DNA of 64,000 bases, taken from positions 10,854,696-10,918,695 of the forward strand of contig AP025065.1 of the NCBI GenBank assembly GCA_036186865.1, in the 5' to 3' direction. Below, piece by piece: positions 42,750-54,949 of the stretch (its first letter is position 1; the number at the start of each line of letters is the position of its first letter). Both the position numbers and the translations under genes were made by a program. The notes below the pieces were generated by a model, which was not told the DNA's origin, did not search any database, and worked only from the letters and a program-made list of their open reading frames with translations. This stretch comes from Eustoma russellianum. Taxonomy: Eukaryota > Streptophyta > Magnoliopsida > Gentianales > Gentianaceae.

Positions 42750-44200
42750 TCATTTATCATAAGGAGTTTTATTTATTTTCTTTCTAATCGACAAACGATT
42801 AACTATATAGCATGCACAATTTACGGCTTCTGCCCACAGAAATCTAGGCAACTTATTTTCACACAACATGGTTCTAGCGATTTCTTGTAGTGTCCTATTC
42901 TTTCTTTCTACTACTCCATTTAATTGTGGTGTCCTAGGTGGCGAAAACTCGTGTTTAATTCCTTTTTCTTCGCAAAATGCAATCATATCCTTATTTTTAA
43001 ACTCGCCGCTTCTATTGCTTCTAATCTTTTTCACATTCAAACCGTATTCATTTTCAAGTTGTTTTATTAGTTTAGCAATCTCGACGGGACTATCATCTTT
43101 ATTTGCAAGAAATAAAGTCCATATATAGCGAGAAAAATCATCAACGATAACACATGCATATTGGCGTCCACCAAGACTCTTAGTACGACTAGGACCAAAC
43201 AAATCAATATGCAGTAATTCTAAAACTCTAGACGTGCTAATTTCATTTTTGGGTTTAAGTGACTCGCGTGTTTGTTTGTCTTTAATACAAGATTTACACA
43301 ACTGAAAATTGTCTAAATCAAGTTTAGGAAATCCTCATACTAGGTTCCTTCGTTGAAGTTTTTCAAGCATTGAGATGCAAATGTGTCCTAATCGCCTATG
43401 CCACAAATTAACGTTAGGTTCATTTGACATAAAACACTTAACCTTAGCGTCTAACATGTCATCCATAGAAAGCATAAAAATATTTTTTTTCCTTTTTCCT
43501 TTAATACTGTTTCTCCATTTTTATTTACTATGTTGCAATATGGGTGAATGAAACACACATCAAAGCCGTTGTCAAGAAACTGTGAGATGCTAAGAAAATT
43601 ATATAAAAGATTACTTAACAAGAAGACATTGGAGATTTGAAGGGTACTTGGGCTTCCAATTGTACCTTTTCCGATGATCTTTCATTCATTTGTATCTCCA
43701 AAAGTCACTGATCCACCTTTTCAACTTTGAGAATAGGCTCAGGTCACCCGTCATGTGCCTTGAGCATCCACTGTCAAGGAACCACTTGATTGATGTATGT
43801 GTACCCTGCGAAGTGTAACAACGATTTAGGTATCCTTTTTATTTGGTCCTTACAAGTTATTCTTCACCCCTTTGTAAAAGTACCTTTTGGTATCCTGGGT
43901 GACCTTTCTCGGTCTAACAAATGGTGAGAATGTAGATGAAGAAACAATATAGTAGACATGATGTGAGAAAACATTTGGCCTTTGGCCGAGAATTCCCTTA
44001 TGAATATTGTATGGTTGTCTTTTATGATATGTTCTTGTATTGGTGTACGTAGAGTGTGATCAAGATGTAAATGAATGCCGTGTATGCATTAATGGTTTCT
44101 TTTCATATTTGTATAGCACATAATTATATCTCGTATGATATGAAGATGAAGCACGATGAGATGTCATAGGGGGGGTCTAGGCGTCTTCTTAAGCGCCACA
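42750..44200 (-). pseudogene. pol: Sirevirus F protease and integrase (decayed)
   Basis: The protease motif WFLDSGCSRHMTGD is readable near 43750-43795. It is followed by NVFLLSNLLYNFLSISQF (near 43600-43660) and the integrase zinc finger (WHRRLGH near 43400, CKSCIKDKQ near 43290). The integrase core frame is 42750-43301: LHIDLFGPSRTKSL, VDDFSRYIW, then IRSNRSGEFKN where the family has RSDxGGEF, so the second catalytic Asp is replaced by Asn, and NGVVERKNRTLQE with the Glu. Stops and frameshifts lie near 43310, 43480 and 43690. The element cannot make its own active integrase. Confidence 0.85.
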
Positions 44201-44229
44201 TATGTCTTAGATGCATCTATTTTCTTGGA

Positions 44230-45771
44230 ATGAATTTGATGGGTTTGTTTAGTGACTCATTTTTCTCAACGTATCCTAGTCCGATTCTGTCACTATCATG
44301 CTTTTGTGAAGAAATGATGCGATCTAGCATGTTTGTTCCCGTGTCAAATTATTTCACCATTTTCTCTAAATCCATATTCCTTGATTTCAAATTTGAAATC
44401 TCGGATTTCATTTCATTATTTTGTGTCATTAATGATGAGATCTCTAATTTTAATGCATTGATTATGCAAGATGACTCTTCTTTTGAATCGTTTAATTGTG
44501 AAACAAGGTTCGTGTTAGACGATTCTAACAACTTCTTGTCTTCAATTAACCGTTTCTTTTCTTTTGCGAGAGTCTTTGTGAATTTATGCAATTCTAAATA
44601 TTGACTAAATAGATCATCATATGAAGGTTCAGAATCAGAAGATACCTCGTTTGATGCTTTGGATACAAAGCATACTTGTGCCGTCTCTTCTTCGGTATCA
44701 GTCTCAGAGTCGGATGTGTTACTCCAAGTGGAGGCATTGAGAGATCTTCTCCTTTATTTAGGTTCTGAGACAAGTCTAGTTTTGGTCCGATCCTTGTCAA
44801 TGTGTTTGTTTGTTTGTTTGTCCTTGTTAGGGCAGTCATGTGACAAGTGTCCAAGTTTCCCGCATTTATAGCACCTTATGTCCTTGTCATTAGATTTATT
44901 TTTATTTCTTTTAGTCGAAGTAGCATTAGGTTTGTTTTTAAATGACTTTCTCATGAATTTTCTCAAACCTTTAGCCAATGGTATTAGATCATCATTGTTT
45001 GATCCGGAATCACTATCATCTACGTGATCGGAGGAAGTAGAGACGTATTCATTTGATTTAAAAGCAATAGTATTACCTTGTTTTGACGTTGATTTCGATG
45101 TCCTTAATGTAATTTTGTTTTCGTATACCTTTAGCAATCCGATTAGTTCCTCAATTTTTATTGATTTCGTTTCTTTACTCTCCTCAATTGATGTGACTTT
45201 GGGTCCCATTCGGATGGGAGACTTCTTAATACCTTTTGGACCTTTTCCTGCGTAGAGAAAACTTTGCCAAGAGGCTCAAGAAAATTATAGATGTTAGTCA
45301 ATCGTAAATCTATATCAACAATAGACTCATTTGGCAATAATTTGAAAGACTCAAGTGTGGACATAAGCATATTAATCTTAGACTTCTTTACTTGGCTAGT
45401 CCCTTCATGTTTCATCTCAAGAAATCTCCACATCTCTTGGGCACTAGAGCAATTAGATACGTAACTAGATTCACTTTTGCTTAGCCCGTTTAAAAGTAAT
45501 TTATGGCTCTAGCATTCATACTTAATCTCTTTTTGTCATCACTAATGTATTCTTGTTTTGATTTTATAACTTCTAGTGTGACGCCATCAACAGTAGATAA
45601 CTTAAATTGAATAAATGGACCCTCTTCTATAATAGACCACAGATCAATATCAATAGCCATAAGAAAGAGTTTCATTCTAAGTTTCTATTGGATAAAGGAC
45701 TCACCATCAAAAAGAGGAGGTCTTTGACTCGACATACCTTCTTGCTCGGTTTTGAAGCTAGTGGTTGCCAT
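44230..45771 (-). pseudogene. gag: Sirevirus F gag with coiled-coil tail (decayed)
   Basis: The ATG is at 45769-45771 (MATTSFKTEQEG). An early stop follows near 45690, then MAIDIDLWSIIEEGPFI. The capsid continues through SLRLTNIYNFLEPLGK-like sequence (45300-45250), with a frameshift near 45200. The zinc knuckle CYKCGKLGHLSHDC lies near 44830-44875. Beyond it the 44349-44591 frame is a heptad-rich coiled coil (LAKEKKRLIEDKKLLESSN). An extended gag with a coiled coil is typical of Sireviruses and is thought to mediate protein contacts. Confidence 0.85.
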
Positions 45772-45813
45772 CTCACTAAGATTGTTGGATCTCCTTGTTT
45801 TAAGTGTGTCTGC

Positions 45814-45825
45814 ACTCTGATACCA
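45814..45825 (-). promoter_or_regulatory. primer binding site of Sirevirus F
   Basis: On the minus strand TGGTATCAGAGT lies two bases after the 5' LTR end, matching initiator methionine tRNA except at the last base. Confidence 0.85.
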
Positions 45826-45827
45826 CA

Positions 45828-48060
45828 TGTAGGACCTGTAAGGAAAAACTAGAAGGGGGGAGGGGTTAAATAGTGGATGCGGAAAATTTGGTTTTTTAAA
45901 ATATTTTGACCCAAAAACCCAACTTCTGAAAACAGTTTCTGTTTTCAGATCCTGATTTGAAACGTTTGAAAGACTAGGTTACAGAACTTCAAAAATTCTA
46001 AAATTTGGAGAGATTCCACTCTCAGATGTTCTGAGTATCTCCTCAAAATTTCAGATTAAAATTCAAACCTCTAACCCTTTGAAAACACGTTTGTGGTCAG
46101 ATTGCGCGAATCTGCCAGAAACAGTACTCCAATTTGAAAATTTTATTCCGATTAATCCGTAACTCCAAATGGTCTAAAAATTTAATGAAAACCCCTTAAG
46201 ATATGTATTGTAATGGGTTGAAACGGTTTTGAAAAATGCCTTTGGGAAGTATGTCAAATATGTTAAGTTCTCAACCATTGCAAGTCTGAAAATCAGATTG
46301 TACTAGTCTCAGATCTTTTAACGTTTCATTGACTTATACTTGTTCAAATGAGTTAAAACTTGCGCCAAATGAAACTTAAGAGGTTTGGCTATGTTTCTGC
46401 AAAATTTTACAATTTTTGAAATTCGTTTGCTATTTCTAAGATTGCAACGAAATAGATGCAGAATGCTGGAGACTGAAATTACTGTGCAATAAAGTAAAGA
46501 ACACAAAGGATTTTATACTGGTTCGGTTAAATCAACCTACTCCAGTCTTTGAGGACACCTTCTTCGGTTATCACTAAAAAAAATTAACACCTTACCACAA
46601 GAGTTGCTGGAGTTACACACCAACTTCACCCTTAAACAAACCTTACAAGCAATCACACGATCACTAACACCACCACCGAACGGATGAAGGTTTGATCACA
46701 CCTTGATCAACCTTTTACAATTTAAAACGTGTACGTGGTCTAATCAAAGCCTATTCAATATATTGAATATAAGAACAATAGGCTTGAGAGAAGAAGAAGA
46801 AGAAGAAAGAAATGTAGAAGAAAAGAGTAGAGAGTCTTTTTTGCACTTTGGAAATTATGAGAGTTGTCTTACATTTGTGTAGCTCTCTTCTCTTCTTTTT
46901 ATCTAGTCTTGGCCGCCCCCTAGGGCTTTTCTTCACCTTGAGAATTCTCTTTTATGTCCTTGGAAGAATGCCTTGTGTAGATGTGACACCATCTTGCTTA
47001 CTTGGCACAACTTGATTGGATGATTGTCTTGGCTTTGCTTACTTGACAATCCTTGATTGGATGAGTTTTGTCACCATTTAGTGGCTGTAAAAATTTGACA
47101 ATAAAATGAAAAACATGTGCCAAATAAAGTTAAAAACATTGCCAAATATTCTACAATCAATCCCTTCAAACTTGAGAAGCAAATTAGTCGCCAACATGGT
47201 AGTAAAAATCGGCCACTAAGTCTCACATGCTGAATTTTCAGCATGTGTTTCATTTGCTAAAAGGTTTGAATTGTTACCTTGTATAGCTCCCTCCATTATG
47301 TCACTAACCTTGTGTGGCTTATTCTCCACCAATTGCGATGCCGACTAAGCTCCACATAAGCTCCACCAAGCTAAGAATGGTGTGTATATGCATCTTGAAC
47401 ATGTGTTGAATTTTACTTTTGTAAACTTTGTCAAGTATTGTACAATAATTACACATGTATGGTATATTCCAATCAGCCGTAATTTGAATATTCTAGTACA
47501 CTTTAATATGTATTGAATATGTAAAAAGTGTCTAGATACATGTTACATGTCATGCCAAAAAAAACGTTCCATGTGTTGTGTTCGTAGAAAACCGAATTTT
47601 GGACTTTTGTCGATTACGCGATTTTTCTCCTATTAAATTCAAAATTTTTCCACATATTACATATATTATGTCACACATAATATACATAAAATAAATTAAA
47701 TATTTAGCTCATAAGGGCTGAGACATAGGCGCCCATATGTGACAAAATAAGTTGAATTTGAAACTCCACAATTTGGCTTTAATTTGGGGTGATTTGTGTG
47801 TGCCAACATGAAATGATTTCATGGCTAAGTATACCATGTGATCCACGAAATTTGTGGCCATTTTTGAAGTATGGGGGCCGGTCATCTATATATAGCAAGT
47901 ACGTGACACGTTAGCAAAGTTTCGGTAGTCACCCGATACGACAATTTTCGGTTTATAACCTTGTAAGTATAGTGGTGTGACATTGACGTACGTTCGTAAT
48001 ATATGTAACGTGCCGGTAGTACGTTGAAATATATGTGTCTTGTGCCTTTTTATAAAAAAT

Positions 48061-48119
<59 letters not shown>

Positions 48120-48453
48120 TTTGAATGGATGTAGAAGGAGACTTTCCATTCTTCAATTTGTTACCATCATGCCTTCTCCAAATATATCTCCATTTAATGA
48201 ACTACTTAGTTCATTTAACTAAGTACTTCACTTAATGAACTAGTTTAGTTCATTAATGGCGGCACCTGAAATTAGTTCAAACACAACAAATATTTGCCAT
48301 TTCATATAAGCTTTATAGCTTCATGGCTTGTTAGTACGACAACATTATATATAAAGTATATAAGGCAAGTTTATCACAAAAACGTGTCAAGTAATAAATT
48401 TGTCATGCATTTCTTAAACACGTATTTAAATCATGTATTCTCTTTTTCTCAAC
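45828..48453 (-). repeat. 5' LTR of Sirevirus F
   Basis: It runs on the minus strand from TGTTGAGAAAAAG (48453) to CCTACA (45828), 2626 bp. It matches 37890-40567 but lacks 79 bp between two GTAA motifs present there at 39981 and 40060. It carries the palindrome at 47224-47247 and a (TA)n run at 48064-48115. Confidence 0.92.
48064..48115. repeat. (TA)n microsatellite in 5' LTR of F
   Basis: About 52 bp of pure TA dinucleotide at the LTR position that is also expanded in the 3' copy. Confidence 0.95.
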
Positions 48454-49121
48454 ACAAAAGACTTTTTGCACCCTGAATCAAGCTGACCTGGTGAGACTTT
48501 GTGGCGTCCACCAGCTCGACTGTGACATGTTTGACCCTATACTCCCACCTCCTAGTCAGACAGCCTATGAGCCACGTCAAAGTTATGAGATTGTCTACGA
48601 GAAATATTTTAAGATAGGTTTTAGTCTCCCTATTTCCAAGCTTTTGAAGCTAATTTCAGGATAATACTAACTTAGGCCTCCTCAGATCATTCCTAATGGC
48701 TTCAAAACCATAGCATGCTATTTCCTCTTTCTTCAAGCCATCTAAGTTAGCGAAATATAGACTTTCATGGGGCTTCTTTATGTGTAAGGCATCTGAAAGT
48801 TGTACTTTAACAAACGGACTTTGAACAGAGAGTTCTAGTTTGTTAAAAACCTGCTGACCTCTACCATGCATTGCAAAAGTCACTTCCTCTATGTGAAGAA
48901 GGTCGGAGCCACAATCCTTGATGTCTGGCACACGTCAAAGGCAAACAACACTAAACCCAGGAAGCAGCATCATGTCATTGTTCAAGTTCTCCAAAGTTAT
49001 GATGACATAGTAACTGGCTGAGTGTGAAGAGCTTGGTGCTGCAGAAGGCTGACTTGAAACACTTGGTTGGTGGTCCAAGCTTCATAATTATGAACCAAAA
49101 AGACTAGGATGTTGTGCGGGC
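48454..49121 (+). pseudogene. Transposase_28-like gene copy 2, exon 1 (5' truncated)
   Basis: The reading LNQADLVRLCGVHQLD, FDPILPPPSQTAYEP, IVYEKYFKIGFSLPISKLL aligns with exon 1 of the antisense gene of Tat C (LSKADLDRICKFYKID, SPILPLPGQTSYDP, AVYEDYFKSGFHLPV). QIIPNGFKTIACYFLFLQAI and HFLYVKKVG follow after stops near 48660-48760. The exon probably ends at GGCTGG before GTTGCC (about 49121), where copy 1 also has a donor. LTR F removed its start. The parental Tat element would have lain on the minus strand. Confidence 0.75.
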
Positions 49122-49183
49122 TGGGTTGCCATGCTCTTTGTACTTTGCTTTATTTTTACTATCTTTTTCCTGCTTGAGTACTG

Positions 49184-50019
49184 TGTTGGATTTAATTTAA
49201 TAAATCCCTGAATAGGACCGTTTAATCGAATCAATGGACAAAGTAACAAAATGCAGAAAATATACCTTGCTCCATTGCTGTTGTTAATCTGAACACGTAC
49301 GTTGCAACTGCTCCGGCTGATGAAGAATTTGGCGTGATCCAAGGATTCACGAGCCCCCACCAATTGTTGATACACCCCTTGACTGGTTTCAACAATTCAC
49401 TGCTTTACCCGATGGAGAGGTTAGGCAGTGTGGGCTTTATAGAAAACTTGGCACTCCTTCCCTCTAATATATTGTAATGGACGCTCTTTCTTTTGATACT
49501 GTATGCGTCTATTTCCTTTTATTTTTTTAATGATCTGAGGAGGTGAAGCCTCCTCCTTTATATAGAGGGGATGGAAGTACCTGATAGGTTAAGATTTAAA
49601 TTTAAACTTAAATTTAAACTTAAATTAAAATTTTTATCTGAATTCAAATTTAAATCTGAATTTAAAACCCAACCTTATCTTCCTTAATATTTAATTATTG
49701 TGCCAATAATTATCTACTAGCCACACGTGGGTTGTCGTCTCTCGGGGACCAGATGTCATAACTTTATGGTCGTTGCACTTTGAGCCCATCCATCCCAGTC
49801 TCTGACCATATGACTGTCTACATATTTGGCGTTTCCATTTAGACAACACTATACATCCACGAGTATACCCGATTATCCCTTAACGTATGGATGTTTTACG
49901 TAACAATTAATATTATTACGTGACATATTTGACATATAATATTATCATACATAACGTCCACCTTATGATTAATTCGTATAAACTTTATCAACGTGCTGCG
50001 CATCACACGTATCTCAACA
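49184..50019 (-). repeat. 3' LTR of copia G
   Basis: It starts TGTTGAGATACG on the minus strand (50019) and ends near ATCCAACA (49184), about 836 bp. A TATA box (TATATAAA, minus strand, 49557-49564) sits centrally. A stretch of alternating AAATTTAAA motifs lies at 49590-49670. The left boundary rests on the TG...CA rule only. Confidence 0.65.
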
Positions 50020-50447
50020 ATCTCCCACTTGGACTATGTATGTATCTTAAAGATTATATGTCACCCTTTTGAGCTCATATACCGTATGTCCTTTAGTGTG
50101 TCTTTCCTTTTCCGGTCCATCAGCAAATGTTAGCAAAAGACTTAAGCCGCACGTCGCCACATTGAATTAGTGACTAGTCCCTCTTAAATCATGATGCTAA
50201 CATTCTACTGAATGACATGGATACTGAAATGGATATGTAGTGTGGAATTAATATGCTAGGTGATCATACATATTTAATTCCAACTTGGCCCTCTTTAGCG
50301 AGATCAATAGAATTCAGAATGTATGCCGTAACTGCTTAATGTACATTATTTCTGCAGAAAAACTTTAATATAACCGGAATGTACATTATACTGTATGTCT
50401 GAAATAAACAACTTTATTGAACACAAGAAAAACCTCACAGACTCCCA

Positions 50448-53400
50448 CTAGGATAAAACATCCTCAACTGGACTAAGACCCATACAGCTAACATGCTTGT
50501 GAAACACACCCGGTTCCACGGCCTTAGTCAAAGGGTCGGCCACCATAGAGTCTGTACTGATATGCTCAATACTGATCAGACCACTCTGAATTATTTCTTT
50601 AACAGTCAGATACTTCATCTCTATGTATTTCGCTTTAGATGAACTCCGGTTGTTATTTGAATATAGCACGCAGCTTTACTGTCACAGTAAATCCTCATTG
50701 GAGACGAGATAGTCTCCAATACACGCAGCCCTGTGACAAAATTGCGAAGCCATATCGCCTAATTGGATGCGTGGAATGATGCTACGAATTCCGCATCCAT
50801 AGTGGAGAACGCCAATAAGGCTGTTTCGTGCTTTTCCATGAGATCGCACCTCCGGCTAGTGTAAACACATAGCCTGAGGTCGATTTCATGCTATCATAGC
50901 ATCCAGCAAAATCAGAATCTGTATATCTAGTTATCTCTAACTTGTCAGATCTCCGATACGTCAGTACGTGTTGTTTCATTTCTTGTAAATATTTCAACAC
51001 CCTCTTTGCTGCGGTCCAGTGATCCTTACTCGGATCAGAGAGGTATATGCCTAACATTCCTGTAATGAATGCCAAGTCTGGTCGTGTACATACTTAGGCA
51101 TACATTATACTCCCTACTATCGAAGCATAGGGAGTATTCCTCAACGTTCAAACTCTGTTTGGGGACATTGTTTCAGACTAGACTTGTCTCCTCTTGCCAC
51201 AGGGATATTAAGTGGTTTACACTTATCCATGCTATACCGCTTCAACACCTTTTCGATGTATGCCTGTTGTGAGAGACCTAAGATACCTTGGGTACGATTC
51301 CTCCGTATCTCAAGTCCCAACACATATGAGGCTTCACCAAGGTCTTTCATCTCGAATTGCTTTCTCAGAAAGGCTTTGGTGTTCGCTCAACATGTTTACA
51401 TCGTTTGTTGCAAGCAGTATATCATCTACATACAAGATCATGAATATGAACTTGCTCCCACTGAACTTGTGATACACGCATTCGTCAATTTGGATTGCCT
51501 CAAAACCGAAGGAGACATCCACTTTGGCAAATTTAAAGTACCACTGTCGAGACGCTTGCTTGAGCCCATAGATAGATTTCTTTAGTCGACAAACCATGCC
51601 TTTTGGATCTCCCACCTCGAATCGAGACGGTTGAATCATGTAAATGGTCTCGTCGAGTTCTCCGTTTAAAAACGCAGTCTTAACATCCATCTGATGTAGC
51701 TCAAGATCTAAGTGTGCCACTAAAGCCATGATTATCGTGAAGGAATCCTTTGTAGATACTGGAGAGAAGGTTTTCGTATAGTCTATGCCCTCCTTTTGGG
51801 TAAATCCTTTAGCAACAAGTCGAGCCTTATATCGTTCTACGTTGCCTTTTGAATTCCGTTTGGTTTTAAATATCCATTTGCAACCAACGGGTTTCGAACC
51901 TTTAGGCAATGAGACGACATCACATACCTCGTTGTCGTGCATAGACTTTATCTCTTCTTCCATAGCTTTTATCCACTTTTCTTTATTTCGACATTGTACT
52001 GCTTGTTGGAAGTTTTTGGGGTCATCGTCCAACATACCAACATCGAATTCGTGTTCTTGGAGATACACCACATAGTCGCTAGGTATGGGGTTTCTCCGTT
52101 CATGAGTGGATCTCCTTAGGGGCACTTGTTCTTGGGATACTGTAGGTTCCTGAACTGCATCAGCCGGCAATTCATCGAGTTCTTCAGTAACTTCCTCAGG
52201 AACATGAACTTGTTCCTGTGGAGCGTCACTACTGGGTGAGGTACCTCAGGTGCGGGTATCGCTGATGCTATCTCCCTAAAAGATGGTTCGATTCGCATTT
52301 CTGTCGCATCTGAGTGTGCCTTATCTAACTCGATGATCTGCTGATGCAAATCATTCCCTCCGGAACCAAAGTATCCTCAAAAAACTTTACCGAATTTGTC
52401 TCGAAAAACACTTAACTTGTTGGATCGTAGAATTTATACCCTCGTGACCTTTCCGAGTAAACAACGAAATAGCAACTAACTGTTTTGGTGTCCAGCTTTC
52501 TTTCATTTGGTCTGTAAGGCTTCGCCTTTGCTGGACAGCCCCAAACCCTTATGTGGTTAAGGCTAGGCTTACGCTTAGTCCATAACTCATAAGGGGTCCT
52601 TATCGTTGCCTTAGTTGGTACTTGGTTGAGGATGTAAGCTGCGACTTTAAGCGCTTCTCCCCAGAGGAATAATGGCGGCGTAGTTTGACTCATCATACTA
52701 CGCACCATGTCCATAAGTGTACGGTTTCGTCTTTCAGCTACACCATTCATGCTTGGTGACCCAGGCATGGTGTACTGAGGGACGATTCCGTTTTTCTCTA
52801 GGTATTTAGCAAATGGTCCTGGACACTATTCTCCTGATCCATCATATCGACCGTAGTATTCACCCCCACGGTCCGATCTGACGGCTTTAATCCTTTTGTT
52901 GAGTTGTAACTCAACTTCAGCTTTAAAGGATTTGAACATGTCTATTGCTTGCGCTTTTTCTTTAATCAAGAATATGTAGCCATATCGCAAATAGTCGTCA
53001 ATAAAGGTGATAAAATAAGAGTGGCCATTTCGAGTAACCGGATGAAATGGGCCACTAATATCGGTATGAATCAACTCTAATGGACTATTTGCACGATTTG
53101 CTTCATATCTTCGGACTTTAGTTTGTTTTCCTTTAGCACAAAATACACACGACTCTAAGTCGGTTAAGTCTAAAGAATTGAGAATTTCTGTTTTGACAAG
53201 ACGTTCTATTATGTTTTTAGACACGTGTCCTAAACATCGATGCCAACGTGATCCTGAATTCTCATGAGTTAATTTTGTTTTAACGTTTCGCGTTACAACA
53301 TGCAAGGTTTCCTGATTTGAAGCAACATTTATTGAATAAAGTTTATCAATTTCGGACATTAAACCGTGACCAATCAATCTAGAAGCATGATAAAGTTGGA

Positions 53401-53758
53401 AATTTCCATTTTCAAAATAACCGTAATATCCACTTTTATCCAATCGATAAAATGAAATAAGATTTCGTTTAAACGATGGTACTACAAAAGTGTCATGAAA
53501 ATCTAGATAGAAACCGGATGTCAACAGCAATCTAAAATGCCCGATGGCTTCAACCTTTATGCCGCTGCCATTTCACCAATAGACGTATCTTTCATTGTCT
53601 CTCGGTTTTCTATGGCTTAGGCAACCTTGCATAGTCACAAATAGGTGAGTGGTGGCTTCCGTATCGACCCACCAAGTGGCTATATCCGAAACAAAATTAA
53701 CTTCAGAACAAACAAGAATGTACCCTTTTTCTTGAGACAAGATATATAACCGGTACAA
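50448..53758 (-). pseudogene. pol: copia G pol: protease, integrase, RT, RNase H (decayed)
   Basis: Fragments in order on the minus strand: protease WWVDTEATTHL near 53650, with Glu where Gly is expected after Asp-Thr. Integrase zinc finger HRCLGHVSKN, CVFCAKGKQ. Core LIHTDISGPF, RSDRGGEYYG, then GVAERRNRTLMDM near 52740. RT from 52075 with KGSKPVGCKWIF, MDVKTAFLNGE and catalytic YVDDILLAT near 51430. RNase H near 51000-50780 (YTDSDFAGC) and 50669-50448 (HISTDSMVADPLTKAV). Frameshifts or stops occur near 53570, 52800, 52400, 51340, 51140-51080, 50800 and 50680. Non-functional as read. Confidence 0.85.
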
Positions 53759-54306
53759 TTCTTCCTTAAATGTCTTTCCTTATTGCAAAAGAAACAAGTC
53801 ATGCTTTTGGGTATGTAAGTAGTAGGCACCCCCTTTTCCTTTTGACTTGTCTTTTGCACAGTAACCTTTTCCGCAACTTTGCGTTTCTTACCACCGAACT
53901 TGATGGCGACAGCATTCATAATTTCATGCACCCTTATGCTGTCGATTCCACGGTACTGTTTCGAGCAAAGTTTCTTTAAGAGATTGTCTGCCTCGGCTTT
54001 CTCATTCTTTACATATCTTTGCTCGAGATCGGCTAAAAATTCTTTAGCCGTCATGGACTCAGAAACATGTCCCCTGAAGCATTTGGGGATAGTCTTTTGC
54101 ATGATCATAAGACACATGCGATTTGATCGTAGCCAGCATGCCATGTGAGATTTTTCCTCACTGGTACTTTCGTCTGTTAGCACAGCTGGACAATCTATCT
54201 GTAACGCAGTGTCTAGATTAGCAATCCCCAGAAAGATCTCAAATTGACCTTTCCATTGCTTATAGTTTGAACCGTTTAGTGTAGGAATATCCTTAATGTT
54301 AGACAT
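53680..54306 (-). pseudogene. gag: copia G gag
   Basis: I choose the ATG at 54304-54306 (MSNIKDIPTLNGSNYKQWK); an upstream ATG in the same frame precedes an atypical leader peptide. The capsid shows GIANLDTALQ, SNRMCLMIMQKTIP and EFLADLEQRYVKNEKAEADNLL. The zinc knuckle is CFFCNKERHLRKNC near 53760-53800. The family's usual length is longer between RYV and the knuckle, so an internal deletion is likely. The frame then runs on into the protease region. Confidence 0.8.
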
Positions 54307-54408
54307 TATTGCTGAAAAGCAAACAAGAAACGGACTTAAATACACAACATGTGTAATCCTTAAAATGCATAAAAACAAATATCAAAATAGAACCCCGATT
54401 CCATCTAC

Positions 54409-54949
54409 CAATTGTCTTCCAATATTGGGGCTCTTTGGAGTCATCCCAATACCTTCCAACAATTGGGTGTAGTGGTCAATATGACGGCTCTCCAAGCACA
54501 GATTAACCACCTTCCTTTGGGCTGATGAGTTAACCTATGCTTTTAAAGCTTCGCCGCCGGCCCTATTTGGGTCCACTACCATGCTCATATGTGTTTTCGA
54601 CAATCACACCTTCCTTTGGGCCGGTCAATGATTGCCGCACTTTAAGGGGATCATATTAAAGCCCTACATTTGCTAAGTCGCGTAACTTTATGGTTCTACA
54701 TGATCCACAGTTTACTGACTGACCCTTTTGCACGTATCATGCATACTTAACACCAACATCCGTTTTGTTTTACTTAAATCAATTTGAACTAGCTTGATTC
54801 CCTTTACGGCTCAAATAAGAATCACCTTGAACCAAGCTCAGTTCTCCTTACTTAAACCAATTGTTTTACTTAAACCAATTTGATCTTGCATAGTATTTTT
54901 ACCATAATGTTCTCTGTTTTCTGACGCATTCAGTTGCCTTTTGCCGTTT
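54409..54949. other. leader of copia G and remnant intron of copy 2 gene, no gene
   Basis: No coding frame is supported. Two direct repeats of CACCTTCCTTTGGGC occur at about 54510 and 54608. The last part (about 54880-54949) ends in a pyrimidine-rich TTTGCCGTTTAG and looks like the 3' end of intron 3 of the Transposase_28-like copy 2. Confidence 0.45.

Larger units (their letters stand above)
37890..48453 (-). mobile_element. Sirevirus F (Ty1/copia), minus strand
   Basis: LTRs at 45828-48453 (5') and 37890-40567 (3') surround PBS, gag, protease, integrase, RT and RNase H in copia order. The very long LTRs, multiple polypurine motifs and a coiled coil after the gag zinc knuckle fit Sirevirus. 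The 3' LTR lacks about its last ten bases, where it is fused to a gag fragment, so no target repeat can be matched (right flank CAAAA). Its right edge cuts the second Transposase_28-like gene. No envelope-like frame lies between RNase H and the 3' LTR. Confidence 0.9.
49184..54408 (-). mobile_element. Ty1/copia element G, minus strand, 5' LTR not seen
   Basis: The 3' LTR is at 49184-50019, preceded (minus strand) by the polypurine tract AAGTGGGAGAT, RNase H, RT, integrase, protease and gag. It lies in what was intron 1 to intron 3 of the Transposase_28-like copy 2. No sequence matching the LTR is found between gag and the resumption of that gene at 54950, so the 5' LTR was probably lost with exons 2-3 of the host copy. 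I do not assign the lineage. Confidence 0.82.

Noticed and set aside
44230..44604. 124-codon plus-strand open frame
   Set aside because: It is the opposite strand of the Sirevirus F gag coiled coil.
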